From Prevotella sp. (GTDB taxonomy: Bacteria > Bacteroidota > Bacteroidia > Bacteroidales > Bacteroidaceae), in assembly GCA_021636625.1 (NCBI GenBank), contig JAJWLX010000009.1, positions 22,472 through 86,471 of the forward strand: a DNA stretch of 64,000 nt, given 5' to 3'. Below, piece after piece: positions 1 through 8,716 of this stretch; positions within the stretch are counted from its first letter, which is position 1, and each line of letters starts with the position of its first letter. Under the pieces are notes generated by a model, which had not been told where the DNA came from, made no database searches, and was given only the letters and a program-made list of their open reading frames with translations. The position numbers were made by a program, and so were the translations under genes.

Positions 1-491
1 GGCGTCGAATTAGTGACGAGAATCTTTCTCCTCGTATCAAGTGTGGTGCCAATTATATAAATTCACGTGTGGGACAACGTGAAGCTTTACGTAATGGCTA
101 TGATACTTGTATCTTTTTGAATGATAAGGGGAAAGTAGCAGAAGGTCCAGGTAGTTGCTTTTTTATGGTAAAGGATCATACGCTTATAACTCCACAACTG
201 ACAGATAGTGTCCTGGAATCAATTACCCGTGATACGATAATCCAAATAGCTCAGAAAGAACTAGGGCTAAATGTTGTGGAACGCACAATTGATAGAACTG
301 AGGTCTATTTGGCTGATGAGGCATTTTTATGTGGTTCTGCTATGGAGATTACTCCAATTTTAACCATTGATGGATATATGTTGGGTAATGGAGCGGCTGG
401 TGAGAATACGAAAAAAATCCATAAGGCTTATTTGGATGCTGTAAGAGGATTTAATAAAAATAGAAGGGATTGGTTAACACCGATATATTAA
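1..491 (+). CDS. Class IV (branched-chain type) aminotransferase, 5' end outside window
   Basis: The reading frame is open from base 3, before any start codon, so this is the C-terminal part of a gene cut by the window edge. The visible part has an NYxN element followed by GQREA and GYD, then an EGPGSCFF element and a GSAMEITP element. These match the class IV PLP aminotransferase fold, closest to branched-chain aminotransferases (IlvE), which move amino groups between Leu/Ile/Val and 2-oxoglutarate. The PLP lysine would be upstream and is not visible. D-amino-acid transaminase or aminodeoxychorismate lyase are alternatives in the same fold. About 110 nt separate it from the CapD homologue downstream. 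The family call is solid; the exact substrate is inferred. Confidence 0.8.
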   Translation, partial: RRISDENLSPRIKCGANYINSRVGQREALRNGYDTCIFLNDKGKVAEGPGSCFFMVKDHTLITPQLTDSVLESITRDTIIQIAQKELGLNVVERTIDRTEVYLADEAFLCGSAMEITPILTIDGYMLGNGAAGENTKKIHKAYLDAVRGFNKNRRDWLTPIY

Positions 492-602
492 GTTTTAGTC
501 TATTCCATAATCGGTCAATTTCTGTTATTATTTTGTTTATAATGCAGAAAAGTTATATTCTTAATATACCTTTAGGGTGCGTAATTTGAATTTATAAATC
601 TT

Positions 603-2549
603 ATGAATTTTATTTCAAAACTGAGAGAATGGTATTTTACTAAAAATGCCCTTCCATACTGGTGTGTGCTTATCCTCGACTGTCTAATCCTTTTGTTTTC
701 AGGTATATTATGCTATTATTTGGATCATGGGGGCAGCGAACTGACAAATAACTTCTGGCCGCTTCTGGGTACGCTATGCGTCTATCTCATAGCCTATCTG
801 ATAGGCATCCGGCTGATGCACACTTACCAGGCTATCATCCGCTACTCTTCGTTTGTTGATTTGACCCGTGTCGCATCTGCCAATGCCATCGGCTTCGTTA
901 TCATTGCCATAGCCCGATATTACGTTCATGTGGATAGATGGTTGGAGCCAGTGCGTATTCGTGAACTGTTCTTGACCTTCCTCATCGCTACCCTGATGAT
1001 GACGGCTTTGCGTGTGGTTGTAAAAATGTTATACGACTCGATGCATACGGGCAAGGCGACACGTGTGTTTATCTATGGTACGCACAGTGGTGGCGTGGGT
1101 CTGGCGAAGATGATTCGCAGCACCAAACCTTCTCGGTTTGTCCTGAAGGGATTCGTGAGTGATACCGTGAACGGAAAGGGCAAGTATATGATGGGCGTGG
1201 AGATATTCCGCAACGATGCGCATCTGGTGGATGAAATGAAGAAGGTGAATGCTGATGCTTTGCTGGTTTCTCCTTTGAAGAGTGAGGAACTGCGCAAGAA
1301 TACGGAGATGATTAACAGCCTGGTGGATAACGACATCAAGCTCTTCGTATTGACGGGTGCGCTGGAATGGGATGGCAAGAGTAATTTCGAGCATTCACAA
1401 ATCAAGGAGGTGGATATCGAGGATCTTCTGCCTCGTGAGAAGATTGAGGTGGATATGAAGGCTGTGGGTAATCTGCTGTCTGGCAAGCGTATCCTGATAA
1501 CGGGTGCGGCTGGAAGCATCGGCAGCGAGATGGTGAGACAGATTGCTATCTATCAGCCGAATGAACTCATCTTGGTGGATCAAGCTGAGACTCCATTGCA
1601 TGACGTTCGTCTGATGATGGCGAAGAAATTTCCGCAAATCAAGGCGTTTACCTTGATGGCGAGCATCCAGAACAAGCCTAGAATGGAGGAAATCTTTGCG
1701 GAGCACAGACCTGATTTCGTTTTCCATGCGGCTGCTTATAAGCATGTGCCGATGATGGAGGATAACCCGAGTGAGAGTGTACAGAATAATGTGGATGGCA
1801 CGAGGGTTATTGCTGACTTGAGCGTGAAGTATGGCGTAAGGAAATTTGTGATGATTTCTACCGACAAGGCTGTGAATCCTACCAACGTGATGGGCTGCTC
1901 GAAGCGTATCTGCGAAATCTATGTGCAGAGCCTGGACAAGGCTATCAAGGAAGGCAAGATCTTTGCCGAAGGCTGTCTGGATGCAGATGGTATGGCGAAG
2001 AAGGCGGTGACTCAATTTGTGACCACTCGTTTCGGAAACGTATTGGGCAGCAATGGCTCGGTGATTCCGCTCTTCAAGGAGCAGATTAAAAACGGCGGTC
2101 CTGTGACGGTGACGCATCCTGATATCATCCGCTTCTTCATGTTGATTCCTGAGGCTTGCAAACTCGTCTTGGAGGCTGGTACAATGGGAAATGGCGGTGA
2201 GATTTACGTGTTCGACATGGGCAAGCCTGTGAAAATCGTGGATTTGGCGAAGCGCATGATTCGCCTGAGCGGTGCTAAGGACGTGGAGATCAAGTTCACA
2301 GGTCTTCGTGACGGCGAGAAGCTCTACGAGGAGGTGCTTAACGACAAGGAGGTGACGCTCCCTACTTTCCACAAGAAAATCAAGATAGCGAAGGTGCGTG
2401 AGTATGACTATGCCGACGTATGCCAGGAGTTGGATGAATTGTCAAGCATTGCCTTGAGTTTCGACGACATGAAGATAGTGGGCAAGATGAAGCAAATCGT
2501 GCCGGAGTACAAGAGTCAGCACTCGAAATACCAGGCGCTGGATAAATAA
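603..2549 (+). CDS. CapD/WbpM-type membrane nucleotide-sugar 4,6-dehydratase
   Basis: Four hydrophobic segments lie in residues about 20-145, followed by a cytosolic region and an extended SDR domain. The NAD-binding GAAGSIG is at residues 301-307. The catalytic region has STDK near 419-422 and an MxxxK pair (M430, K434) in place of YxxxK, the Ser-Met-Lys arrangement of WbpM/CapD-type enzymes. Such proteins make 4-keto-6-deoxy UDP-sugars from UDP-GlcNAc for capsule or O-antigen repeat units at the inner membrane. At 648 residues it has the usual full length. Compared with the second copy at 28366-30348 it carries about 16 extra residues (IFAEGCLDADG region) before VTQFVTTRF. An intrinsic terminator follows. 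Its last 29 codons are echoed in a scar at 6561-6650. Confidence 0.9.
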   Translation: MNFISKLREWYFTKNALPYWCVLILDCLILLFSGILCYYLDHGGSELTNNFWPLLGTLCVYLIAYLIGIRLMHTYQAIIRYSSFVDLTRVASANAIGFVIIAIARYYVHVDRWLEPVRIRELFLTFLIATLMMTALRVVVKMLYDSMHTGKATRVFIYGTHSGGVGLAKMIRSTKPSRFVLKGFVSDTVNGKGKYMMGVEIFRNDAHLVDEMKKVNADALLVSPLKSEELRKNTEMINSLVDNDIKLFVLTGALEWDGKSNFEHSQIKEVDIEDLLPREKIEVDMKAVGNLLSGKRILITGAAGSIGSEMVRQIAIYQPNELILVDQAETPLHDVRLMMAKKFPQIKAFTLMASIQNKPRMEEIFAEHRPDFVFHAAAYKHVPMMEDNPSESVQNNVDGTRVIADLSVKYGVRKFVMISTDKAVNPTNVMGCSKRICEIYVQSLDKAIKEGKIFAEGCLDADGMAKKAVTQFVTTRFGNVLGSNGSVIPLFKEQIKNGGPVTVTHPDIIRFFMLIPEACKLVLEAGTMGNGGEIYVFDMGKPVKIVDLAKRMIRLSGAKDVEIKFTGLRDGEKLYEEVLNDKEVTLPTFHKKIKIAKVREYDYADVCQELDELSSIALSFDDMKIVGKMKQIVPEYKSQHSKYQALDK

Positions 2550-2594
2550 CGTAATACCAAGCTTTGGAAAGATAAGCTGGTAGATAGAAATAAG

Positions 2595-2640
2595 AAATCC
2601 CGGCTCGGAGATTCTGCGAAATCTCTGGGTCGGGATTTTT
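2595..2640 (+). terminator. Intrinsic terminator after the first capD-like gene
   Basis: A GC-rich inverted repeat (AAATCCCGGCTCGGAGATT and a near-complementary right arm) ends in a run of five T. The same stem design (ATCCCGGCTC...GAGCCGGGAT) recurs at 8555-8608, so this terminator appears to belong to a dispersed family. Confidence 0.75.
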
Positions 2641-2779
2641 GCGTTTGTATTGGGGTAGTGGATGGGACCTTTTTCAGGATGAGACAGTTTGTGGTTACAA
2701 GGGGGAGAGATATGCTTGGAGAATGTGTAAAAATATATAAAAAGATAAGGTAACAAGTGCATTTTTGAGTTTAATTGCG

Positions 2780-2787
2780 TAACTTTG
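2780..2787 (+). promoter_or_regulatory. Bacteroidales minus-7 box (TAACTTTG)
   Basis: TAACTTTG fits the TAnnTTTG consensus. A transcript starting just downstream would exclude the ATG at 2785 and supports the ATG at 2815 as the real start of the ATPase gene. No convincing minus-33 element was found. Confidence 0.5.
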
Positions 2788-2814
2788 CATTTAAACATTC
2801 ATTATAATAAAGAT

Positions 2815-4032
2815 ATGTCTAAGATAAGAATTAAAAATATAGGCCCTATTGTTGATACGGGAGGCATCACACTGTCTGCCGTAATGCTTATCGTGGGTAA
2901 ACAATCTTCGGGAAAGAGTACCTTTATGAAAATATTGTGCTTCTGTAGATGGATAGAAAAGCGAATCATGCTTGATGGCGAGAATCTGCTGAAGAAATAT
3001 ACCCATTATGGCCGCTTCCTAAAGGAACTGAAGAAGTTTCATCGTTTCGATGATGCTTTCTTTGTTGCTGATTCTTATATCTTTTATGATGGTGATTGCT
3101 TGACCATCGAGATGGATGGCGTGAAGGCGAATGTGAAAATCAGAAAGAAAGCGAATTTTAAAACTGAGCGCTATAATGCGAAACTGAGTTTTATTCCTTC
3201 GGAACGCAATTTGGTTTCAGCTATCCAGAACATTGATAAGGTTTATCGCTCGTCCGACTATGATTCGATATTTAATTATCTTTTGGAATATCAGGAGGCG
3301 AAGAAGGAATATGATATCAAGCATCCGTTGAGGATCCCATTTGATGATAATATGAATTATTATTATGATAAGGTTTCGGATTCTGACAGAATCGTGCTGG
3401 AGAAGGTGGGCAGAACTATAGCGCCTGTCTATGCTTCCAGCGGTATCCAGTCGGCGTTGCCTTTGGCTGTGCTTGTGGATTATGTAACCGGACAGGTGGG
3501 GAAGATTCCGAAGTCGAGCCTTACTGATTTAACGAGTCTGGTGGCAAAGATTGTGCTTGATGATGAGAATAAGGAAATCAGTGCGGATAATGTGATAAAG
3601 GGCACTAAGATGTATAGATATAAATTCGCCCAGCTGTATATTGAGGAGCTAGAGGAAAATCTGTTTCCGAAGTCGCAGTTTGCGATGGTGAAGGAGATCG
3701 TGAAGAATATCAAGAAGGCTTATGAGCTGTCGGGGACAAATAGCTATGTGGTTATGACCACCCATAGTCCGTATGTGCTGACTTCTCTGAATGTGCTGAT
3801 GAAGGCTGCGCTTGCTAAGGAAAAAATGCAGGATGAGAAAATGGGGGATATGTTGGAATATGCAATCCCGATTTCATGGTATTCGGCATACTGCATGACG
3901 GATGAAGGAAAAATGGAGAATATCGTGGATGAGGAATACCATTTCATCATGGGTGATTATCTTGATTCTCTTTCTGATGAAATTTCTGAATTATCTTCTG
4001 AACTTGATGAGATGATATATGGCAATGAATAA
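2815..4032 (+). CDS. AAA family ATP-binding protein, possible defence ATPase
   Basis: A 405-residue ATPase starting at the second in-frame ATG, chosen because a minus-7 box sits over the first. Walker A is GKQSSGKST at residues 28-36. A later IEELEENLFP segment is the Walker B/acidic pair of the AAA_15/AAA_21 (ABC-like, OLD-related) type, and VVMTTHSPYVL is the switch histidine region. No TOPRIM domain is visible. The next gene overlaps it by 14 nt, so the two are translated together, and the partner looks like a small PD-(D/E)XK protein. Such ATPase plus nuclease pairs are typical of anti-phage systems. It is not an obvious match to PARIS (whose partner is DUF4435) or Septu (whose partner is HNH). 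A defence role is inferred. Confidence 0.75.
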   Translation: MSKIRIKNIGPIVDTGGITLSAVMLIVGKQSSGKSTFMKILCFCRWIEKRIMLDGENLLKKYTHYGRFLKELKKFHRFDDAFFVADSYIFYDGDCLTIEMDGVKANVKIRKKANFKTERYNAKLSFIPSERNLVSAIQNIDKVYRSSDYDSIFNYLLEYQEAKKEYDIKHPLRIPFDDNMNYYYDKVSDSDRIVLEKVGRTIAPVYASSGIQSALPLAVLVDYVTGQVGKIPKSSLTDLTSLVAKIVLDDENKEISADNVIKGTKMYRYKFAQLYIEELEENLFPKSQFAMVKEIVKNIKKAYELSGTNSYVVMTTHSPYVLTSLNVLMKAALAKEKMQDEKMGDMLEYAIPISWYSAYCMTDEGKMENIVDEEYHFIMGDYLDSLSDEISELSSELDEMIYGNE

Positions 4033-4498
4033 TAATTTTTTAGCAGGTTATCTGGCTGAAAAGGAAGTTAGAAAATGTCCGAAAATCAGTCTGAAGGAGC
4101 GTTCAACTGTTTATTTGCTGAACTTTGTTCCTCCGATGGACTGTGTAGCTTATCAAGTAGATGATAACATTATAAAAGGTGCAGATAAGGACAAGTGTGA
4201 CAAGCTTGTTGTAGCAACAACCGACACGGATGAAAAAATAAGTGTGTTTGTTGAATTGAAAGGTTCTGATGTGGCTCATGCCGTGAAACAGCTTGATGCA
4301 ACATTGTCCTATCCCTTGTTTGTTCAGAACAGAACGAAATGGACGAAAGCTAGGATTGTTGCGAATAAAATTCCTGCAAACACAGGAAGGTCTGTTGTTG
4401 AAAGAGCGAAAGTGGATTTTCGTAGAAAGTATAATTGTGAATTAATCTGTTTGAAGTCGGGTCAACCTGACTTTTTGAGGCAAGACAAGCTGAAATAG
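4019..4498 (+). CDS. Small PD-(D/E)XK-like protein, partner of the AAA ATPase
   Basis: A 159-residue protein whose ATG lies inside the end of the ATPase gene (14-nt overlap), indicating coupling. I do not recognise a named family. The middle has CDKLVV, then about 12 residues later VFVELKG, followed by HAVKQLDATL. An Asp, a beta strand ending in ExK and a following Gln helix is the layout of the PD-(D/E)XK nuclease fold (D...ELK...Q). A basic stretch (RAKVDFRRKYN) follows. It has no signal peptide or membrane segment. It is probably the effector or DNA-binding part of a two-gene module. Nuclease activity is an inference from motif spacing. Confidence 0.55.
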   Translation: MAMNNNFLAGYLAEKEVRKCPKISLKERSTVYLLNFVPPMDCVAYQVDDNIIKGADKDKCDKLVVATTDTDEKISVFVELKGSDVAHAVKQLDATLSYPLFVQNRTKWTKARIVANKIPANTGRSVVERAKVDFRRKYNCELICLKSGQPDFLRQDKLK

Positions 4499-4520
4499 TT
4501 TTCATTAGAAGCGTTTGATT

Positions 4521-6073
4521 ATGGCAAGAAAATTATATCCTATAGGAATTCAGACATTTGAACGTATCCGCAAGGAGGATATGTTCTATGTGGACAAAAC
4601 GGAATACATCTATCATATGACACATACCGATGGAAAGTTTTTCTTCTTGAACGTTTCGGCAAGTCGCTGCTGGTTTCCACCTTCAAGAGTTATTTTGAGG
4701 GCAAGAAGGAACTCTTCGAGGGGCTTGCCATCGAAAAGCTGGAGAAGGAGTGGAACGAATATCCTGTGCTGCACTTCAGTTTGGCTGGAGGCAAACATAT
4801 GGAGAAGGAACAGCTCGAGCGATACCTCTTATATATATTGAAGGAAAATGAGGATAGGTTCGATTGCAAAAGCAATAAAATAGATGTTAATATTCGTCTT
4901 GATGCTTTGATAAATGCCGTTTACCGGAAGACAGGAAAGCAGGTGGTGGTGCTCATTGATGAATATGACGCACCATTGCTCGATGTGGCGCATAAGAAGG
5001 AGAAACTCGATGTGCTTCGTAACTCGATGCGCAATTTCTATAGTCCTCTGAAGGGAAATGAGTCAATGCTCCGTTTCGTTTTCATGACTGGCATCACGAA
5101 GTTCTCGCAACTCAGTATCTTCAGCGAGCTGAACAATATCACCAACGTAAGTATGGACGAACCTTATGCCGGCATCTGCGGCATCACCAAGGAGGAAATG
5201 TTGACCCAGATGAGCGATGATATCGATGAACTTGCCGAGCATCTGGAACTGGGAAGGGAGGAGACCATACAGGAACTCAAAGACCATTATGATGGTTATC
5301 ACTTTACTTGGCCTTCTCCGGATGTTTTCAATCCTTATAGCTTGCTGAATTGCTTTGCCAAGCAGGAAATGGATGATTACTGGTTCGGATCGGGCACTCC
5401 TACTTATCTCATTAATATGATGAGAAAGTATGATTTTTTGCCTGCAGACCTTGGCGAGACCATAGAGGTGGGCAAGAAGGACTTTGATGCCCCCACCGAA
5501 ACGATGACCACCATCGTACCTTTGCTTTATCAGAGCGGGTATGTCACCATCAAGGGATATGACAAGCCTACAAAATTGTACCTGTTGGCATTGCCTAACC
5601 AGGAGATTAGGGTGGGGCTGTATGGAAGCCTCTTGCCTCATTATCTGACGGACAAGTCGGCGAAGGCTAACACGACCATCGCCAAGATGTCGGTATTGGT
5701 GAAGAAGGGGGATATGGATGCTGCTTTCTGTCTGCTGAATGACTTCCTGGAGACGGTGCCTTACTGCGACAACACCAACTACGAGGGGCATTGGCAGCAG
5801 ACGCTCTACATCATGTTTGCCTTGCTCACCAACTATAGCATCCTAGTGGAACCGCATACAGCGAAGGGCAGGATAGACCTGTCGCTGGAGACTGCCGACA
5901 CCATCTACGTGATGGAACTGAAATTCAACAAGAGTGCCGAGGAGGCTCTCGCACAGATAGAGGCAAAACACTATGCCGACGCTTTCAAGATGAGCGGCAA
6001 GAAGGTGGTGAAGATTGGCTTGAACTTCTCGGTGAAGGACGAGGTGAACACTCTGGAATGGAAGATAGGATGA
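4521..6073 (+). pseudogene. AAA-ATPase-like / PD-(D/E)XK (DUF1703-type) protein, frameshifted in Walker A
   Basis: The N-terminal frame (ATG 4521, ARKLYPIGIQTFERIR, YVDKTEYIY) breaks at about 4650. The family resumes in another frame with RFGKSLLVSTFKSYFEGKK and runs to 6073. Family members normally have FFLSRPRRFGKS here. About 10 nt coding for SRPR appear deleted, which destroys the P-loop and shifts the frame. The rest is intact: LIDEYDAPL (Walker B region), FMTGITKFS, a YDGYHF element, and a C-terminal PD-(D/E)XK part (GRIDLSLET, YVMELKFNK). These proteins are abundant in gut Bacteroidales and their role is unknown. A downstream ATG (4766) could still give a truncated 435-residue protein without the P-loop. 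Confidence 0.8.
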
Positions 6074-6165
6074 CAAGGGGGATGAAATAAATAATACCAA
6101 TAATACCAACTAATACCAGCGAAAACACAAGATTAGGAAATAACTTTTTTAGAAATACAGCATGG

Positions 6166-6199
6166 GTTGTTGTCAAGCTAAATGAAGCTTGGCAACAAC
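6166..6199. terminator. Strong hairpin, possible terminator
   Basis: Arms 6166-6179 and 6186-6199 pair over 14 bp with one G-T, around a 6-nt loop. There is no clear T run after it, so it could also be the end of a lost element. Confidence 0.4.
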
Positions 6200-6269
6200 T
6201 TCTATGTGTACCTATATGTAATAATTGATTCGTGTGAAAATGCTGGAGAATCGATATAAATAAGCTAGA

Positions 6270-6560
6270 GAAACAAGTACCCGAAGGCTATCGTGCCAGT
6301 GGCTCTCTACGGTATGCCCTACGACTGCGACCGCATCATGGCGATAGCCGACAAGTATGGCATTCCTGTGGTGGAGGATGCCGCTGAGGGATTCGGATCA
6401 CGCTACAAAGGACAGGTGCTGGGCACCTTCGGCAAGTTTGGCGTGCTGAGTTTCAACGGAAACAAGATGATTACTACCTCAGGGGGCGGTGCCTTGATGT
6501 GCTGCAATGCGGAGGATAGTATGCAAGGAGCTGGACGAACTTTCATGCATAGCCCAGACC
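6270..6560 (+). pseudogene. DegT/DnrJ/EryC1 aminotransferase fragment
   Basis: The open frame reads KYPKAIVPVALYGMPYD, then IPVVEDAAEGFGS and FGVLSFNGNKMITTSGGG. This is the core of a sugar aminotransferase of the DegT family, with the PLP lysine in NGNK. Only about 95 of roughly 370-400 residues remain: the N-terminal third and the C-terminal half are missing. The 3' end is joined in frame, within a few codons, to the last codons of a CapD homologue. It is a scar from a former polysaccharide locus and is not expected to be active. Confidence 0.75.
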
Positions 6561-6650
6561 TTCGATGACTTGAAGATAGTGGGCAAGATGAAGCAAATTG
6601 TGCCGGAGTACAAGAGTCAGCATTCTAAATATCAAGCACTGGATAAATAA
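6561..6650 (+). pseudogene. CapD 3'-terminal remnant
   Basis: These 90 bases encode FDDLKIVGKMKQIVPEYKSQ and the following residues to the stop. Protein and DNA are nearly identical to the last 29 codons of the gene ending at 2549, with the same stop region. It is a duplicated tail, in direct orientation 4.1 kb downstream, and probably marks a recombination endpoint. Confidence 0.8.
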
Positions 6651-6734
6651 CTCGAACAGTTCGAGAAGTTTTCTCCTATTGCACCATTATCCTTAAAAAA
6701 CACTAAAAAGATTCTGTATCTCAATTTTTATTTG

Positions 6735-6742
6735 TACTTTTG
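6735..6742 (+). promoter_or_regulatory. Minus-7 box (TACTTTTG) for the GH109-like gene
   Basis: TACTTTTG matches TAnnTTTG and would leave a 5' untranslated region of about 140 nt before the ATG at 6888. The minus-33 element is weak. Confidence 0.45.
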
Positions 6743-6887
6743 CAGTGTCATTTCAGCGTTTTATTTGTTTTCTAATGCAACACTAAGATGAATGGAGTGC
6801 TGATTTGAGAGAATTGCTGAGAAACCTGGATGTTGCTCAGAACCTATTAATCAATATTACTAATTGTAAGTGTTGCTAACTTTAGGA

Positions 6888-8531
6888 ATGAAAATTAAGA
6901 GTTTTTTGATGGCAGCTTTGGCGGCATTTTCTTTGTCGGCTAGCGCTCAGTCTTTGTCTCCAGGCACCAAGTGGCATTGGGACAAGGGTACAATCGTTGT
7001 GGAGACACCAGAACGTCCTGCAGGACAGCAGAATGTTTTGGGATTGACGGCTCCTAAGTTGAAGACAGTACGTGTGGGCTTTGTCGGTTTGGGTATGCGT
7101 GGTCCTTGGGCAGTAATGCGTTTCTGCCACATTCCGGGTGTAGAGATCGTTGCCTTGTGCGATTACGAGGAGGCTCGTGCAGAGAAATCACAGGAGTACT
7201 TGCGCAAGCAGGGCTTGAAGCCTGCCGATATCTATAGCGGTGCGAAGGGTTATGAGGCTTTGTGCAAGCGTTCTGACATCGACCTGGTTTATATCGCTGC
7301 CGACTGGAACCACCATTTCCCAGTTGCCAAGTTTGCGATGGAGAATGGTAAGCATACAGCCATCGAGGTTCCTAGTGCTATGAATCTGGATCAGTGCTGG
7401 AGCCTGATCAACTTGAGCGAGCAGACTCGCAAGCATTGCTTCATCTTGGAGAACTGCTGCTACGACTACTATGAGATGAATGCGCTGGCTATGGCTCAGG
7501 ATGGCGTTTTCGGTGACATCATCCGTGCTGAGGGTGCTTATATCCACTGTCTCGAGGACTTCTGGGATGCTTACTGGAAGGATCCGGCAGACAATGACAA
7601 GGACAACCTCCACTGGCGTATGAAGTATAATATGGAGAACCGTGGTGATGTTTATCCTACTCACGGCTTAGGCCCTGTTGCTCAGTGCCTGAATATTCAC
7701 CGTGGCGACCGCTTCACTACGCTCGTTGCCATGGATACAGAGTCTTTCGTTGGTAAGGACTGGGTGAAGAACAAGAGCGGCAAGGAGTGCAAGGAGTTCC
7801 GCAATGGTGACCATACTACTACCTTGATGCGTACAGCTAAGGGTAAGGTGGTGGAGATCCAGCACAACGTGATGACTCCTCAGCCATACAACCGTCTGTT
7901 CAAGCTCACAGGTACCAAGGGTTACGCTACCAAGTATCCTACAGAGGAGTTTGCACTCTCTGGCGAGGCACTCAAGGGTACAGGTGCTCCTCAGATGGAT
8001 AATCTCAATGCTCATGGTTTCATGAACAAGGAGCAGAAGGAAGCTTTGATCAAGAAGTATTATCACCCAATCTTGAAGAAGTATGGTGAGCTGGGCCGTC
8101 AGATGGGTCATGGTGGTATGGACTTCATCATGGACTCTCGTCTGGTTTACTGCTTGCAGAATGGTTTGCCATTGGATATGGACGTTTATGATTTGGCTGA
8201 GTGGTGTTCTTTGGCTGAGTTGGGTGCTCTTTCTATGGACAACAACTGCGCTGCTGTTACCTTCCCAGACTTCACCCGTGGTTTCTGGAACAAGCAGAAT
8301 GGTTACAAGCATCAGTATGCTTCTCCTGAGGCTGAGGCTGCTACAGAGGCTGCCGCTGCTGCTTATACCAAGTCACAGAAGGAGGCTACTGCTAAGTTCA
8401 AGTTGTGGAACCTTTATGATGCTGTAGCTGCTGCCAAGAAGGCTAACAATGCCAAGGCTTTGAAGTCGGCTACTGCTAAGTACAACAAGGCTGTAGCTGC
8501 TGCCAAGAAGGCAATGAATGCTAAGAAGTAA
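6888..8531 (+). CDS. Secreted Gfo/Idh/MocA family protein, glycoside hydrolase 109-like
   Basis: The start is set at 6888 because it opens a clean signal peptide (MKIKSFLMAALAAFSLSASAQ). The Rossmann motif GFVGLGMRG lies at about residue 65, followed by IVALCDY, YIAADWNHH and IEVPSAMN, a layout typical of GH109 proteins. GH109 enzymes use NAD in an oxidation-reduction mechanism to remove alpha-N-acetylgalactosamine, for example from blood group A antigen or mucin. Export would be to periplasm or outer surface. Unusual is the tail after about residue 480, rich in Ala and Lys (AAAAAYTKSQKEATAK, then VAAAKKANNAKAL), which lies outside the catalytic core. A strong terminator follows. GalNAc specificity is inferred from the family, not shown. 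Confidence 0.8.
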   Translation: MKIKSFLMAALAAFSLSASAQSLSPGTKWHWDKGTIVVETPERPAGQQNVLGLTAPKLKTVRVGFVGLGMRGPWAVMRFCHIPGVEIVALCDYEEARAEKSQEYLRKQGLKPADIYSGAKGYEALCKRSDIDLVYIAADWNHHFPVAKFAMENGKHTAIEVPSAMNLDQCWSLINLSEQTRKHCFILENCCYDYYEMNALAMAQDGVFGDIIRAEGAYIHCLEDFWDAYWKDPADNDKDNLHWRMKYNMENRGDVYPTHGLGPVAQCLNIHRGDRFTTLVAMDTESFVGKDWVKNKSGKECKEFRNGDHTTTLMRTAKGKVVEIQHNVMTPQPYNRLFKLTGTKGYATKYPTEEFALSGEALKGTGAPQMDNLNAHGFMNKEQKEALIKKYYHPILKKYGELGRQMGHGGMDFIMDSRLVYCLQNGLPLDMDVYDLAEWCSLAELGALSMDNNCAAVTFPDFTRGFWNKQNGYKHQYASPEAEAATEAAAAAYTKSQKEATAKFKLWNLYDAVAAAKKANNAKALKSATAKYNKAVAAAKKAMNAKK

Positions 8532-8554
8532 AATCAACTCCCCATAAAAGAATC

Positions 8555-8608
8555 AATCCCGGCTCTGAGATTCTAACGATGAATCTCGGAGCCGGGATTA
8601 ATTTTTTG
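8555..8608 (+). terminator. Intrinsic terminator after the GH109-like gene
   Basis: Perfectly paired 19-bp arms (8555-8573 and 8581-8599) around a 7-nt loop, followed by AATTTTTTG. It is the same stem family as the terminator at 2595-2640. Confidence 0.9.
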
Positions 8609-8626
8609 TTAAATTCTCGGAAAAAC

Positions 8627-8657
8627 TTGGTTGTTTCGTGTATTTGATGTATATTTG
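8627..8657 (+). promoter_or_regulatory. Promoter for the M48 protease-NfeD-SPFH genes
   Basis: A TTG-type minus-33 element at about 8627 and TATATTTG (8650-8657) fit the Bacteroidales consensus TTTG-N19/20-TAnnTTTG. The gene starts 60 nt downstream. Confidence 0.6.
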
Positions 8658-8716
8658 CAAATCATAAGATAACTATTTCTTGCAAATAGAATATATAACT
8701 TAAGAGAAGATAGAAA

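Noticed and set aside
2815..4498. Assignment of the ATPase pair to PARIS or Septu
   Set aside because: The partner gene is too short and shows neither a DUF4435/TOPRIM pattern nor an HNH motif.
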